DNA of 64,000 nucleotides from Rhyacichthys aspro (GCA_036850595.1 CM072160.1:1659981-1723980), one strand, 5' to 3'; positions 24,801 through 38,729 are shown, counted from the first letter of the stretch. The notes: generated from the sequence alone by a model not told the origin. Program-made: numbers and translations.

Positions 24801-27800
24801 TCTTTCCAGACGGTGTCATACTTTGACAAAACAAATCTGAAATCCTCTTTTTAATGTTTAATGCCTTATAAATTTAGATAGTTAATGAAGTCCTGTCTCA
24901 TTTTTACATTTATTGTGAAGATACAGAAGCTCAAAGAATGAAAGTAGTTCTTGTATTTACAGTCTGAGCAGGTCATAACTCAAAATATATGACTTAGCGC
25001 CACATGTTTTACAGCTTTAAGACAAGTTATGACTCGTGGGACTTTGTTATTTTGCAGAAGCCCAGAAACAGACACTGAAAAAAAGAACTATAACACAATG
25101 ACCTTAGCGTGTCATGCAAACCTGAAGAGAACTCCTGGATAAACAAATACAGTCTTATGGAAATATCAGGGAAAGACGTATTCCCTGAAAATCTGATTTG
25201 ACAAACAAATCACCTCGAGTCTTTTTGCGTCAGATCTCAGTCTGTCATTATCATAAAGACACATAAGAGCTGGACAAACGAATCAGAGCAGCTTCAGACG
25301 TTTAATCTCAAACATAAAAGCATTTACGCTCCTCGTTCTGGACACATTCATCTGATTTAAAGTTTCATATTGAGTTGGTCTGTGTTTATACTCGACTGGG
25401 GTTTTTCTCTTTTGAAATGTCAGAATCAGCGGCAGCACGAACCCCGATCCAGCGATAGCCTTTATATCTGGGCTGCTGTCGCCGCGGCAACTGCTGGAAA
25501 CGGCTGCCATGGCGACCGGAGGAAAAGGAGGAAGATGAAGGAGGAAGATGAAGGCGGAAGATGAAGGAGGAAGACTAGGGGAGCGATGAAGGGGAGGGTT
25601 TAGGAAACAGATGGGAATGTGATGAAAAGACTCCAATAATCCAAGACCAGTTTCAGACCAAAACAGACTCGAGGGGTTTGGTCGAAGGCGGTGAATACGA
25701 CTTTTATAGAGAATAAAATAAAATCAATAAAATCCCATTGGTTGAATAGTCACATGTTACTTTTATTACAGCTCTGTCTACTGTCAGTGAATGCACCACA
25801 GCTTACGCTCTTTAAAAATGTTCCTGTTCAGAAAAGCATTTGGTTTCACCATGAAAACTTTTTTTTACATTTATCAATGTATTTATTATATTTTGTTTTT
25901 TATTATTATTGTTTTTAATTCGTATATTTAATATTTTTTACTTATTTTAATATTTTAAATTATTTTATTTTGTGTGTTTTTATTTTAATATTTTAAATTA
26001 TTGTGTGTGTTTTTTAATTTTAATTAATTTATATAATGTTAATTTTATAATGTTATTCCATGCATTTACTTAATTGTGTATTGATTATATTTTATAATTG
26101 AGCTTATTCTTTTTTACTTTATTTGATTGATGACATATTGAACTGTTTGCAACCACTTTCAAATGGCAAATGCACTGAATAAACTGAACTGAAGTAAATG
26201 AAGCACACCTACTTGACTTCCTTACAGTTTTATGTGTTAGAGGTTTTGAAAACGTAGATAATTCAGACTTTGGGCTAAACTTTTGAGATGTGACACCTGC
26301 AGTATCCTTTCCTTGAGGTTGTTTTAGCCCTAAGAACAATTTAATTTAATAACAATATAGAATAACATTTATAATCAGCTGTTTTCACCTTTATAAAGTG
26401 AATAACACCTTCCCTTTAACCATTAAGACATGCTTTATAAATGGCTTCATAGTCTGTATTTTTTCTTAATTGCTAAACTGACGGCGTGTCTTGTCTTACC
26501 TCTGCTACTTTGGGCGGTACTCCATCTCCGAGCACTTCTCTGTAGAAGCACTGCTGGGTCATGTAATAGGACAGACCACTGGTGCGTTTGAAGGCATCCT
26601 TCAGCCTCTTCAGCTCCACATCAGTCACTGCACAAACACACAGAGAACAGTGGATTTAATGATAGAACTTCACAAAATATAAAGAAATAGAACCTGTGTG
26701 AGTAAAATGTTTTGTCAAATGGAGGACACAGATAAATCTCTTGTTGTTTTCTCTGGTTTTGATGTAAAATCCACATTGATACGGAGCCGTGTCAGTTACC
26801 TCAGGCGTAAACCCACAGTTTTTTGCTCCATTACACATCATTTCATCAGAGACAGATGTAGAGCTGCAGTGTGACACTTTGACAAACTACTGCAGCAAAC
26901 AAACAGGTGGAAAACAGAAAAACAGACGTGAGGAACGGAAACCAACCAGATCTGATCTGAGATGGAGGATTTATGGAGAAATGACAACAACAAACACATA
27001 AACAACAAATAAAAATGATATATATGCAAACAGGGAGGTGTATGTAGCAAAGAACTAACTACATTTTCTTGAATTTGTATAATTTTGACACAGATGCTGC
27101 TGTAGTGACAGTGAAAAGTCAAATTAGTGGAAAAAACTGCTTCAAAATTGAATTGGAATTGGGATGGGATTCAAACATAAACAGTACCAGGCCAAATCTA
27201 ACCAGACCATGACAGATTATCCTGGCGTTAAATGGACAGGTTAAATGTTTGAACCAAATCCATTTGTCTGAAGACGATGCTGTGCGGCTGGTGCTGTAAG
27301 CGGAGTCCTCGTACTCTCTGCAGCTGTTTTTTTACTTTACCTTTAACAGTTTTGTTAAGTTGTACACAAGGCTGAGTACATGTCGTATCAATATTCCACA
27401 TCCAGACTATCTCCTGACATTAGGGCTGTGCAATTAATCGAATTTTCAATTTCAATTTTGGCGATCACAAAACCTAATGATCTATTTGTTTTTGTTTATT
27501 ACTTTTTTTTCTACAAGATTGTGGACTACATTGTTGATCTTATTTATGATCATTATTATTTCTGTTTTTCTTTTTAAGCTATTTATTTATATGCACGAAT
27601 ATATTCTTTATTTTAAGGAAAATTCACTGTCAATGAGTAATTGTTGTAAAATAATCTTGATTTCAGTAATGACCAAAATAATTGTGATTATGATTTGTTT
27701 TCATCAAGCAACACAAAACCTGCTACTACCTCCATATTTTTGCACAGAAATCTCACAGAGAAAAGAAGGATTGCAACAAACATTAAACAGGAATAAAACT

Positions 27801-30800
27801 GGCAGCAATAGATGTTTTAGTCTGAGTTTAACGTTAAAAGCTCTCAAAATGAGCCAAAAACGGGATAAAACAGAGAAGTGGCTGTTTGGAGACGAGGAGG
27901 AAGCAGCTGGACTGAAAATCAATAAAAATATAGAGACGTAAAGGATGTGCAGCGGTGTCCAGTCTAATCCCATTTAAACTCTGTCAAACCCAATCTGACT
28001 GAGCCGACCCATGTGACCTCTCCTCCAACACAAACAGCATTAATCATCAATTTCACTGCATTGATCCTGAAAATTAGACATTTAAAGCTCCAACAGAAGG
28101 AGATGTTTGACTTTCATTACTTCCTGCTTCAACAAATGCCCAGAGTTTGTCCGTGAAGTGGATACTCAACGGTCGTTTTGTCTGAAAGCCACTTTACACC
28201 GAGACAGTGACGGTAAAAGGCTGAATCCATTAAAGGCGTTTAGCGTTCGTCGACAGGTTCGACCCAGAGCTACACTTTGTGACAACGATAAAAGCCACAA
28301 TTAGAGCCGATCAATCGTAGAAGAACAGCTAAATATTTTAATTCTCTGGCCTCTAGTCTCTATTTTTTCACGGATCTCACGAAGACTTAGAGACAAACAC
28401 GAGTCTGCTTCTCATCAAACAATCACTTAATAAATAAAAATAGTGTACGACGAGTCCCGGAGACTAAAAAAGCACGAGCAGCGAAGCCTGATAATGGACA
28501 AATTGTGACTTTTAGACGGACACTGGCTCCGAACAAAGCAGGACTCTTCGTGGACAACAGTGAGTATTGTAAAAGCTGTGATGCAATGGCACTATTCTCA
28601 GACTCAGGGTTGAAATAAATGCAACTGCTTCCATTCAGAGTAAACAAAGAGACTGAGACCAGCGCTGACAGACGTGGACAGACGTGGACAGACGAGGACA
28701 GACGTGGACAGACGTGGACAGACGTGGACAGACGTGGACAGACGAGGACAGACGTGGACAGACGTGGACAGGCTTTAGACGGGACACTGTCTCGGAGCTG
28801 ACAGTGTTGCACAGAGATCAGGACTTTTCTCTAAAATGAGCCATTTTCTGCCATAAAGTTGACAAATTATAGTAAATTACACATAAAACTGTAAAGTAAC
28901 TACGTGAAACCTCACATTTAATGTTAGTGTGACTCAATTTCACCAGAAAATAAAGGTTTTGTTTGCAGATATTGCCCATATTTGAGGTGAATGCACCACA
29001 GCTCCAGCAGGTAAAGCAGAATAATCTAAAGTAATCTAATATCTACATTGGTCTAAAGAGTAAAACGAGGCAGTGCAACAGAAAACTTAAGGAAACAGAT
29101 GATAAAAGCGTAAAACTCAACACATGCAGCACATTTCTGTGTCAGACTGACGGCTCCATTAGTAAACTTTTAACAGGAATTGACCTAAAGAGTCCTACAT
29201 TATTTTCTTATTTTTCTTGGCATTTTTAGACAGAAAGAAGGGAAATCAAACATAAATGAAACATTCCTCATTAACACAAAACTAATAACAATTTTAAAAC
29301 AAAACAAAACAAAAAAAACATCAAAAGCAAACAAAAAAAAATATTAATTTAAATATATAAATATTTTTAACCTGTTACAAAAAATGAATAAAACTATAGA
29401 AGTGGCCGTCTTAATCTTTAAAAATAAGATGGGTCCTATGTCAATAATAAATAATTGAATACATCATTAATTCATGTTCCCAGACTCTAAGCTCTCAGGC
29501 TGTTCTTGAGTTAATTCAGTTGAAAAAGTGATTTACAAGAGCTACGAGAGCTTTAGTGAAATTATGTAAATTCATTTATGTGATTTAACTCCTGTGGCCA
29601 CAGTAATAAAGGACTATAAAGTGATACACAAACAAATATGGACCGAGCGCTCTTTTCCTTACAGCCACAAAACTCCACACTGTTATTAACCTAGAGATAT
29701 TTTTTAATTTTCAAAACACTAAGCCACTTTCATGTTTTTCAAGCTTGTTTCTTGCGTCTGCAGCAGCTGGAGGACGCAATATCAGTCCGGACACGTTTAT
29801 TTGGATGTTTTTTTGTCCTTCTGTCGCTGGAAATGCGTTAAATAAGCCTTGTATATTTGTAACTTTATCATTTAGCGGCGCAAACTTAGCATCCATGTCA
29901 CATTCTGCATGTTTTGGTTGCATCTCAAAGCCTTACGCAGAAACAAAAGGGGCTTTAACACCTGCAGCTCTCCACATTCACAGCTGCTGTCTAAAACCGG
30001 AGCGCTTAAACCTCAGTAAATGAACAGAGCAGCAGCTGGTGGTGTCTCCGGCTCCGTCAGTGAAATAACTCTGCCTTCCTTTGGCCTGAAGCTACGACCC
30101 AACTGAACAGAAGCAGCAGGAGGAAGGAGGAAGGAGGAGGAAGAGGAGCTGACGTCATGTGACCCTCTGGTGACCTTTTAGTTCGAGGTGAAACAACAAA
30201 GTCTCGTCTAATCATTTACTTTATTATTATTTTCTTATACTTTCCCTTTGATCATTTTTAAACCATTACCAAAAAGAAACATCGCTCGAGTCGTCCCTTT
30301 GTTATTATTGAATGTTTAGGCCCGGTTTATCTCCCGTCGTGGGATAAAGACTTGCCCTCATGAAGGTACGGAGTTTATAAAACAGACAAGTCCAAACTGA
30401 GGCCCAGGGGCAAATCACAGCACACAGCACTAAAATCTGTTCAAATCCAACTAAAATGTTCAAATCCAATTAAAACCTGTTCAAATCTGACCAAAACCTG
30501 TTCAAATCCATCTAAAACCGGTTTAAATCCAACTAAAACATGTTCAAGTCCATCTACAATCTGTTCAAATTCAACAAAAGATGTTGAAATCCAACTAAAA
30601 CCTGTTCAAATCCAACTAAAACATGTTCAAATCCAACTAAAACATGTTCAAATCCATCTAAAACCTGTTCAAATCCAACTAAAACATGTTCATATCCATC
30701 TAAAACCTGTTTAAATCCAACTAAAACCTGTTCAAATCCATCTAAAACCTAAATATAAAATTAGAAGACACTGTCAGCCTTTGGAAATGATCCTCTCATC

Positions 30801-33800
30801 AAACGTGTCCCTCTTTGTAAAAAGTTTGGAAGGCTCTGATATAAGAGCTTTAATGTGGTACAGTTTCCAGGAAACTGGACAGACTGAAAGGTGGAAGTTC
30901 CAGAGTGACAGCAAACGCACACTCCTTTTATTCCAACGTCTGTTTATGCACAGGACAGTCAGGTATTGTTGCATATTTCATAAAATCACATGAGTAAATA
31001 AAACAAAGGCAGATATGAAGCAACACGAGAAGGTGACCTGTAACTGGTTTAAAGCAGGAAGAGTGGCTTCAGAGAGACTAACGTCCAACAAAGGATCAGA
31101 TGAAAATGGAACAATCCAGTTTTTGTTTAAATATGATTTTAAACCCAACAGGAGTGGCCTCGGTCAGTGTCATCAGTGACAAACACACGCTCACTCCTTT
31201 CAAAAGAGGAAAAGGTTTAACTGTTTTAGAAAATGTAAAGAAATGCATGACTAAACCTAGACAAACATTCTGAGGCTAAAATTAAATGCCCATCACACGG
31301 AAGATTACAATGTTCTAACGATATTGTGATAAAGATAAATTTGTAGTGAGCAGCCCTTATTTAAATCAAGTTAAAAGATAGACATTATATTTCTACGCCA
31401 AGAGCCATAAGTACATTTCACAAACATTTCCATAATGCATCCAAAATATGTCTAAAAATATCCCATCACTTTGTAAAATATTCAAATATTCAGTGCGGCA
31501 AAACTCTTTAAGTGTGGTTTTACAGAGAAACGACTCACAGTGACCTTTGAGGCTGAAGTGGAAACATCAACAACCACAAACAGAGGGAACAAGGTGAGTA
31601 TGCAAATCCCTGAGACCGATACAGACCAGAGCTGACAGAGGAACAGGTAAAGGTACAGCAACGTTACTGCACACGGTGAAAACGCCTCTGAAAATATATG
31701 TAAACGCAAGATAACTAAATATTTTCCAGACAAAATGACGGTTTGGAAGTAAAAGTGTGTGTAAAGCTCTCGTGGAGATGATTATTTATTGTTTGAAGGA
31801 GAGTAAATGTTCACCTGCAGAGTTATCTGAGCTGATAAATGTGCGCTTTCACCTTGGGCCTGGCTCATGAGGAAACGTCAACAGCACATATTCACACATC
31901 TCACAAGGATTTACCATCAAACTGTTGAAATACAGGGAAGTTATGATGAGAGACTTCAAATTAAATCAATAACTAAGCAGTTTTTGTTTATGGCTAAACA
32001 TTAAAAGGTTTTAGGGAATGTGACTTAAGATCTACGTCATTTGAGCTAACGTGAGACTAACAGAGAGCCAGGGCAGCACCAGAGAACAGAGTAAAGAGAA
32101 GTAACTGAGACACCAACAGAGAAGTCTAAGCTGAGACGGAAGCTAACTGAGACTGACCTCAACAGAAGCTAACTGCCCATCTGCGAAGCAAAATGGCCGT
32201 ACTGAGGGGCTAACTAAGACAACAGAGAAGCTAACTGAGACGCTAACTGAGAAGCTAACTACGAGACACCATTACAGAGAAGCTATTAACTGAGAAGCAA
32301 ACTGAGACGCTAACTAAAGACGCTAACTGAGAAGCTAACTGAGACGCTAACAGAGAAGCTAACTGAGACGCTAACAGAGAAGCTAACTGAGACGCTAACA
32401 GAGAAGCTAACTGAGACGCTAACAGAGAAGCTAACTGAGACGCTAACAGAGAAGCTAACTGAGACACTAACAGAGAAGCTAACTGAGACGCTAACTGAGA
32501 AGCTAACTGAGACGCTAACTGAGAAACTAACTGAGACGCTAAGAGAAGCTAACTGTGAGCCAGACAGGGTTTTACCCCAAAAAAACCAAATGGAAAAGCC
32601 AATTCTGCCCCCCCCCCGGAAAAACCCCCCCCCCCCCAAAAAAAAACCCCCCCCCCCCCCCCCCCCCCTTTGTCCATTTTTGTGTATCCGTTTGTTTCTG
32701 TGGTTTTCTGCAGATCTGATCCCAGACAAAACCAGACCAAACTGGACAAAACCAGACCAAACTGGACAAAACCAGACCAAACTGGACTACACCAGACCAT
32801 GTAATCCCAGACAAAACCAGACCAGACTGGACTAAACCAGACCATGTAATCCCAGACAAAACCAGACCAGACTGGACTAAACCAGACCATGTAATCCCAG
32901 ACAAAACCAGACCAGACTGGACTAAACCAGACCATGTAATCCCAGACAAAACCAGACCAGACTGGACTAAACCAGACCATGTAATCCCAGACAAAACCAG
33001 ACCAGACTGGACTAAACCAGACCATGTAATCCCAGACAAAACCAGACCAGACTGGACTAAACCAGACCATGTAATCCCAGACAAAACCAGACCAGACTGG
33101 ACTAAACCAGACCATGTAATCCCAGACAAAACCAGACCAGACTGGACTAAACCAGACCATGTAATCCCAGACAAAACCAGACCAAACTGGACTAAACCAG
33201 ACCATCACTCTCAAAAACTGAAGATTTTTGTCTCTTTAATCACTTTTCCATTTTGTAAATTGATAAAACCATTTAAATAGTATTTTGTTGACCGTATTCT
33301 TTCTTTAACACATATCTCCAGACCTTTCTAAATCTTTTACTCAGTACTGTTGGTGTGTTTTCTCTTCTATGTTTAAAAAACCCCAGTAAAAATCCTTCGT
33401 CAGAGTCGTTATTGACGTCAGCGTCGTTATTACGTCCTCTACAGTCTTCAGTCTGTGGTGAAATAATACACACTTTACAGACGGCGCTGACTCAGAGTTC
33501 AGGGAATACACTGGTTATTATCTGTTACAGTCAGACGCAGGTTCAGTGTGTCCTTCCGCAGTAAAACAACACAGTAAAACACGGTAAAACACTGTAAAAA
33601 CCCCTTCAGGATTCATTTCTGTGAACATTAACCCGTCGACACAGTCAGGCTCTTTTTGTAGAAACACAGCGTCTCTAGTTCTTGCTCTTTTCTTTGTTTT
33701 GTTGTGGTTGTGTAACAGAAGTGTTGTGTATGCGTCCAGGTAAATGTTCACTCCTCTGATTGTGTAACTGAGGTCTACGGGAGAGAAATGTACAGGACTT

Positions 33801-36800
33801 TTACCTTTAACTCCTTTTACAGCAGCAGTATATGAGACTATGACACTGCTACGAGAGCGGACGACAAAGTGCATTTACATTGACTTGAGTTTTCCAGTTT
33901 TGTGTTTTTGAAGTGTATATTACCTCCAGGTTTTTAAAAATATAAGCGTCCATCCTACTTGTATCTGTTTATTCTGGATATGTCCAAAAGAAAAGAGGAT
34001 ACTGTGGCATAAAGCTGCTCCATTATGGAAAAAAACACAATTATTTTGGTCGATTACTCGTTGGCTTTGGAAATATGTTGGATTTATTAAACAAAACGGT
34101 GAATTCTCCTTAAAATAAATAATATATTCAAACGTATAAATAAATAGTTTAAAAAATAAAATCTCTGAGCTCGTTTCTCCTGATGTTGGTGAATGTACAA
34201 CTTTTCTGTTTAATAGCACTAAGCTCTGTTTTGTGAAGGCAGTATTTACGATGTATCGGGTTTTCTGTGTTTATGGAAACAACATGCAAATAAAAGTATT
34301 AGGAAAAGGGAATCATGGATGATGCAAATGAAAACAAATATTCACTTCGACTCTCGTCACATGAATATTTAAACATTTTCCATCAAGATCAGGGGTCTAC
34401 ACTATAACTATTTAAAAATCTAAATGATCTGCCGATATTAAAAAAATACAGCACTGTTTTACTCAAGTGTGGATATAAACCGAGATTTAAACTATAAAGT
34501 TTAGAAAATGCAAAGTGAAAGAAAAACAATATTTGACTTTGTCTCAAAACAGCAGCAGTTCATCTGTCTCAGTTTGAGAAGAAACTGGACTAAACCAGAC
34601 CAGACTGGACTAAACCAAACCATGTAATCCCAGACAAAACCAGACCAAACTGGACTAAACCAGACCATGTAATCCCAGACAAAACCAGACCAAACTGGAC
34701 TAAACCAGACCATGTAATCCCAGACAAAACCAGACCAGACTGGACTAAACCAGACCATGTAATCCCAGACAAAACCAGACCAAACTGGACTAAACCAGAC
34801 CATGTAATCCCAGACAAAACCAGACCAAACTGGACTAAACCAGACCATGTAATCCCAGACAAAACCAGACCAGACTGGGCTAAACCAGACCATGTAATCC
34901 CAGACAAAACCAGACCAAACTGGACTAAACCAGACCATGTAATCCCAGACAAAACCAGACCAGACTGGACTAAACCAGACCATGTAATCCCAGACTTTTT
35001 CTAAATCTATGGGTTTCATGCAGATGCTGAAATTTGAAAATATTAGAAAAACGTTCAAAGTGTTTCATTCAAAAACATTTTTCCAGTAAAACTTTGAATA
35101 ATAAGTTCAAAGTCATTTTAAATTATTGTTTATTAAGAGTAAACACAGAAGAGAGGGTGGTACTCACAGACAAATACGTCTAAAGGTGTTTCTGTGAGAA
35201 AAGTCAATAAATGGCGGGACACTATGTGCTATATGCTCTGATTGAGATGTATGCCATGATCCTGGTGAATGGGTTTCAAAAGGAGGCTTGTTGTTTGTTT
35301 GTTTGTTTATTTAGCTTCTGTCGTAGCGGTCTCTAGTCTTCCTGTGGTCCACCAATTAAAATACAACCAGAACTGAGGTAAAATGTTAGGATAAAGTAGA
35401 AAGTAGACGTTAGGACGAGTGACAAAAGAGAGAAGACTGTATTTGATCCTAATATTGAAGCAAACAAAAGACTACAAAGATCTATTAATTGTAAAACATA
35501 TGCAACCCTCTCCGTGTGATTAGCATCAGTTAAACCCGGAGCAGTCCTATTGACCCCGGTTTACTGCAGAAACAGATGAGAGTCTGTACAGGACGCTCCG
35601 AGGAGGTCCGATAATTGCACTGGGACCACGTCATGTGAGCGTCGTGATGGGTCCTACTACAGCCCACGTTACAGCTCCGGAAACAGACCATAAAAGGACA
35701 GAGCTGGAGGGAAAAAAACGGGACAAAAAAACGTGACTAAACACAAACTGAAGACGGAGAGAGTCTCGTAAAGCTCACGTTATGGATTCAGCGCAAACTA
35801 AACACTATTATTCTAAAACGTGCCTCCAACACTGTCACATACCTTTTGTCCAGTGTTATTTATACATTTTGTGCATGTATCCATCACAAAAAGCAAGTAT
35901 TTTACCTGGAAGTATGTTCTAAGACACAAGCAGAGGATACAGTTTGGCTTTGTGCTGTAAACAATAGCCTCCATTTGCAGATGTCTCATGGTTTTTCGTT
36001 ATTTATCTTCAATACAGTAACCAGCAACAGTGTGATGTGAAAACAACCAAACTATCAAACTGCTTTTTTCCTTTATACTACAATGTACTGCCTTGAATGA
36101 ATTTGGTCAATCATAGCGATCAGTCATGGCTCATAGTCTATAAAACATTGGAGCCAAAAAACAGTAAGAGAATAAATTAATTTAAAAAAGTTGTTGCATA
36201 AGAGATCTGTCACCTGTGTTCATATATTATATCATCAAGACTAAAAATCAGTAAACAAGCCTCGTTTCTATTTAAACAGTGCAGTTCAGGTCGGTTTTGG
36301 TGCATTTAAACTAAAAGGGGTCCAAAAGGGTATAGTTATAACATATTTATTTGGGTCTCGAGAGGTATTTGTGGTACATTTTGGGAAGAGCGTTTAAACG
36401 AATCAGTGTCGTTCGGCTCTCGCTTCATGAATTTAAACATTGTATTTATCGTCTACACTGCATTAAACACAAGCAGAACCTGTACAAACTCAAATATTGA
36501 GTCTAAATGAGAGGAAACTGCTGCAGCTATGAATTTAATGTTGAGAAAGATGGGAATAAACAGAAACAGTTGAATGTTTCCTGCAGGATTTACTCTGATT
36601 TAGATTCAATATTAACACTGATCCAAGTTTAGAAAAGTCTGCTTTAAATACGGTTTATTTCTCAAACAGAGACAGGACTTTTGTGTCTCTTTGATGACGT
36701 CTGTTTCTGTCGCAGACGTCTTTCTCTGGAGAGTTTTATTTAGCCTCAAGAGTAAACAGAAACCAGTTTTTTTAATTATAACAGACTTGCACTTAAAGCA

Positions 36801-38564
36801 GCACTGCGTTACTTTTGGCCACTAGAGGGCGCAGATCCCTCTCTGTGCAGCTGCACTGTCAGCGTCGCCATCTTTGTTTACAAGTGGAGACTATCCAAGC
36901 GGCAAATTTGTAAGAAAAAACACAAAAATTTAGATTTTTGATTGAGTTTTTAATCAAAAATCAAAATGCAGAGCTATTTCAATCTTAGGTTGGACAATAC
37001 TCCTGAAAATATGCCCCAAAATGCACAATTTCCACAGATATGTACTATTATTATGGATAACTGATTAGTATCTAACATTACCTATATTAAAAAACATGTG
37101 GCACTGGTTTAACTTTTCATAATAAGACAATATCCAATGAGCAGCAATCTATAACATACACAAAATGAGCTAATATGTTGTCATAAAAGTGCTTTATTTA
37201 TAATTTAAGGAAAAAGATCTGTAAGAGAGGGTTTACAAGCAGAAAAGCGGAGTAATGTCCCACTTGGATTTATACTTATGGATGGAATATACAGTAAATA
37301 TGTCAACACACTGTGGTAAATGCAGCTGTATGTCCTCACATCAGCTCTTTGTGGCTAAACTCATGACTGTACATTTCAATAACACTACCTGACAGCTCTT
37401 TGACAACAATAGCCACCATTAGCAGATGTCACATGGTTGTGTTATTTAGCCTCGGGACTAAAACAGAGACCAGCAGCAACAGTGTGATTTTAGCAAAAGG
37501 CGCTAGTTCCATTAGCTCCTCTGCTGCTGCACCGTTAGCTAAACACATTACTCATTGTTGACAAGTGAGCTATCCATGCTAACAAGCTAACTCTGACTGT
37601 ACAACAACCTCAAGCAGATAAAGCACAACATTTAGCCTTTTTGCAAGACAGTAATTGCACACAGAGGAGCTAGTTAGCGTTTATTTATTGCAGCAGCTGA
37701 GGGGAATGATGCAAAAATGCCTACGTGACCTTACTTTATCTGCAAATGCAAGCTTCTTTCTACAATGTCACTTGAATTACAGCACATTAAAACAACACAA
37801 TCCGCATTTAGAGCCTGAAAATTCGCGTGAGAAGAGCTGCTGTCTCTATTTTGACTGCGGAAAACGGGGCTTAGCCATAGCCACACTCAATATATTACAA
37901 CATATCTTAATAGCCACGCTTATTTATTCATCACAGACTGTATTATAATCCTCTAACAGCTTTGTAGAGACTGCATGGTGCTTATTTGACAGCTGTCTCC
38001 CGTCAAAACCAAACAAGGCCAATTAAAAGGCTGCATTTGCGGTGCCGGTGTTGTGATGAATTATGCTTCCCTTGCGAATAGCGCACCCCTTCGCTTAAAA
38101 CCAATAAAATAACGTATTATTTACATATTTTAAGCAGAGTAACGCTTAAGAACATACAATATGTAGGTGAGAAAGTGAGAATAACATTGAATTGTAAGTG
38201 TTTGTTGGATTTAAATGTATTCGAAAAGCTCATTTGAGGCTATCTTGTGCGCTGTTCTTTAGCAAGCTAACATTAAGTGTCATAACCGCAGTGCTAAGCT
38301 AAAAGGCATTAACTGTAACGTGGGTAATGTAATAAGAATGAGAAATGTATCTAAGGGTGATTTTAAAGCGTTTTATGATGTATTAAAACGAAAGGGTAAC
38401 ACATTAGACCCGGGTGCATCATTTACCGCTACACCGTCAGACCACAGCTAAAGCTATCGGCGCATAAAGTGGATTTAGCCGCCGCTTCTTTTCTCCAAAG
38501 GCTTACCTCTCTTCACGGCCTCGTCAAACGACAGGAATCCTATCCTCGACTCTTTGGCCCCCAT
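21833..38564 (-). CDS. usp32: USP32, copy B: exons 1-5, first 190 codons; rest not found
   Basis: Exons on minus: 38507-38564, 26500-26627, 23304-23409, 22072-22190 and 21833-21992. They join without frameshift into 571 coding bases. Exon 2 encodes VTDVELKRLKDAFKR and ends PPKVAE. Exon 3 holds GLHFNNLIVGLVLLTRG. Exon 4 is the EF-hand-like DLFSLFASDPGG region. Exon 5 has LSRWLLSGG followed by TLTDDSDTPTFYQTLAGVTH. These match the N-terminal ~190 residues of vertebrate USP32 closely. The catalytic USP domain lies much further on and is not here. Exon 5 ends one base into a codon at donor GTAAGT. I could not find exon 6 between it and the gap. The exon 4 donor (GTCGGA) is weak. USP32 is known to act on endolysosomal substrates such as RAB7 and LAMTOR1. 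This copy is either the start of the real gene on the other haplotype or a 5'-only duplicate. Confidence 0.9.
23410..26499. other. USP32 intron 2 (copy B): AT-rich, low complexity
   Basis: Noncoding. A long T/A-rich stretch at 23625-23790 (TTTTATTATTTT-type), a T run at 23845-23861, another AT-rich tract at 24480-24620 and at 25855-26110. A purine repeat GGAGGAAGATGAAG at 25525-25575. Nothing gene-like supported. Confidence 0.7.
27422..27704 (+). mobile_element. Nonautonomous hAT-like element, 5' part (copy B)
   Basis: Copy B counterpart of the element at 736-1012, with a few small indels near the terminus. Confidence 0.7.
28670..28771 (+). repeat. 12-bp tandem repeat, ~8 units, copy B
   Basis: Same GACAGACGTGGA unit as copy A, with a GAGGACA variant appearing twice at a 60-base interval, which suggests expansion by a multi-unit block. 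Confidence 0.85.
30431..30752 (+). repeat. 21-bp minisatellite, copy B, USP32 intron 1
   Basis: Counterpart of 3632-3932 with different internal variant order, so units have been gained, lost or converted since the copies separated. Confidence 0.9.
32215..32560 (+). repeat. 24-bp minisatellite, expanded and disordered, copy B
   Basis: At least ten regular units (32310-32560) preceded by an irregular zone (32041-32310), where array pieces alternate with fragments that are contiguous in copy A at 5290-5420. Expansion and scrambling here may be assembly damage. Confidence 0.8.
32556..32675 (+). repeat. C-rich/A-rich homopolymer insert, copy B only
   Basis: Runs of 10-20 C alternate with A runs (32610-32670). 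Copy A has no such insert between its 24-bp and 45-bp arrays. The G-rich complement could form a quadruplex, but consecutive pure homopolymers next to scrambled array pieces look like a sequencing or consensus fault. Confidence 0.7.
32718..33205 (+). repeat. 45-bp minisatellite, copy B
   Basis: About ten units, nearly all of the CCAGACTGGA form, unlike the alternating pattern of copy A. Homogenisation or independent expansion is implied. Confidence 0.95.
34034..34161 (-). mobile_element. Inverted internal fragment of the hAT-like element (copy B)
   Basis: Copy B counterpart of 6808-6935, nearly identical. Confidence 0.6.
34585..34996 (+). repeat. 45-bp minisatellite, copy B
   Basis: Counterpart of 7364-7832 with about nine 45-base units but almost none of the 20-base section. 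The flank after the array also differs (about 250 bases around 7833-7960 are missing or replaced). Confidence 0.95.
36417..36667 (+). repeat. Interspersed repeat family R1, copy B
   Basis: Counterpart of 9333-9583. Confidence 0.75.
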
Positions 38565-38719
38565 GCTCCCCTCATTTCATTTTTTTTCTCTGCTGAAATA
38601 ATCGTTCCAAAGACAGATAAAGATCCTATTTTAAGGGGGGAAGTGTTAGTCGTTAGCTTTTTTATGGTGAGGCGTTAGAAAGTGCAGCGGGTGGATGTTT
38701 TCTGTGACGCCTCCATACT

Positions 38720-38729
38720 GTCACGTGAC
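38720..38729. promoter_or_regulatory. CLEAR/E-box palindrome upstream of USP32 (copy B)
   Basis: Identical GTCACGTGAC palindrome at the same distance from the copy B USP32 start codon (38564). The surrounding promoter DNA is almost unchanged between copies. Confidence 0.55.

Noticed and set aside
32255..32780. Ser/Val/Leu-Ala repeat ORFs over the 24-bp array
   Set aside because: Same explanation: 24-base period, low complexity, and a doubtful consensus in this stretch.
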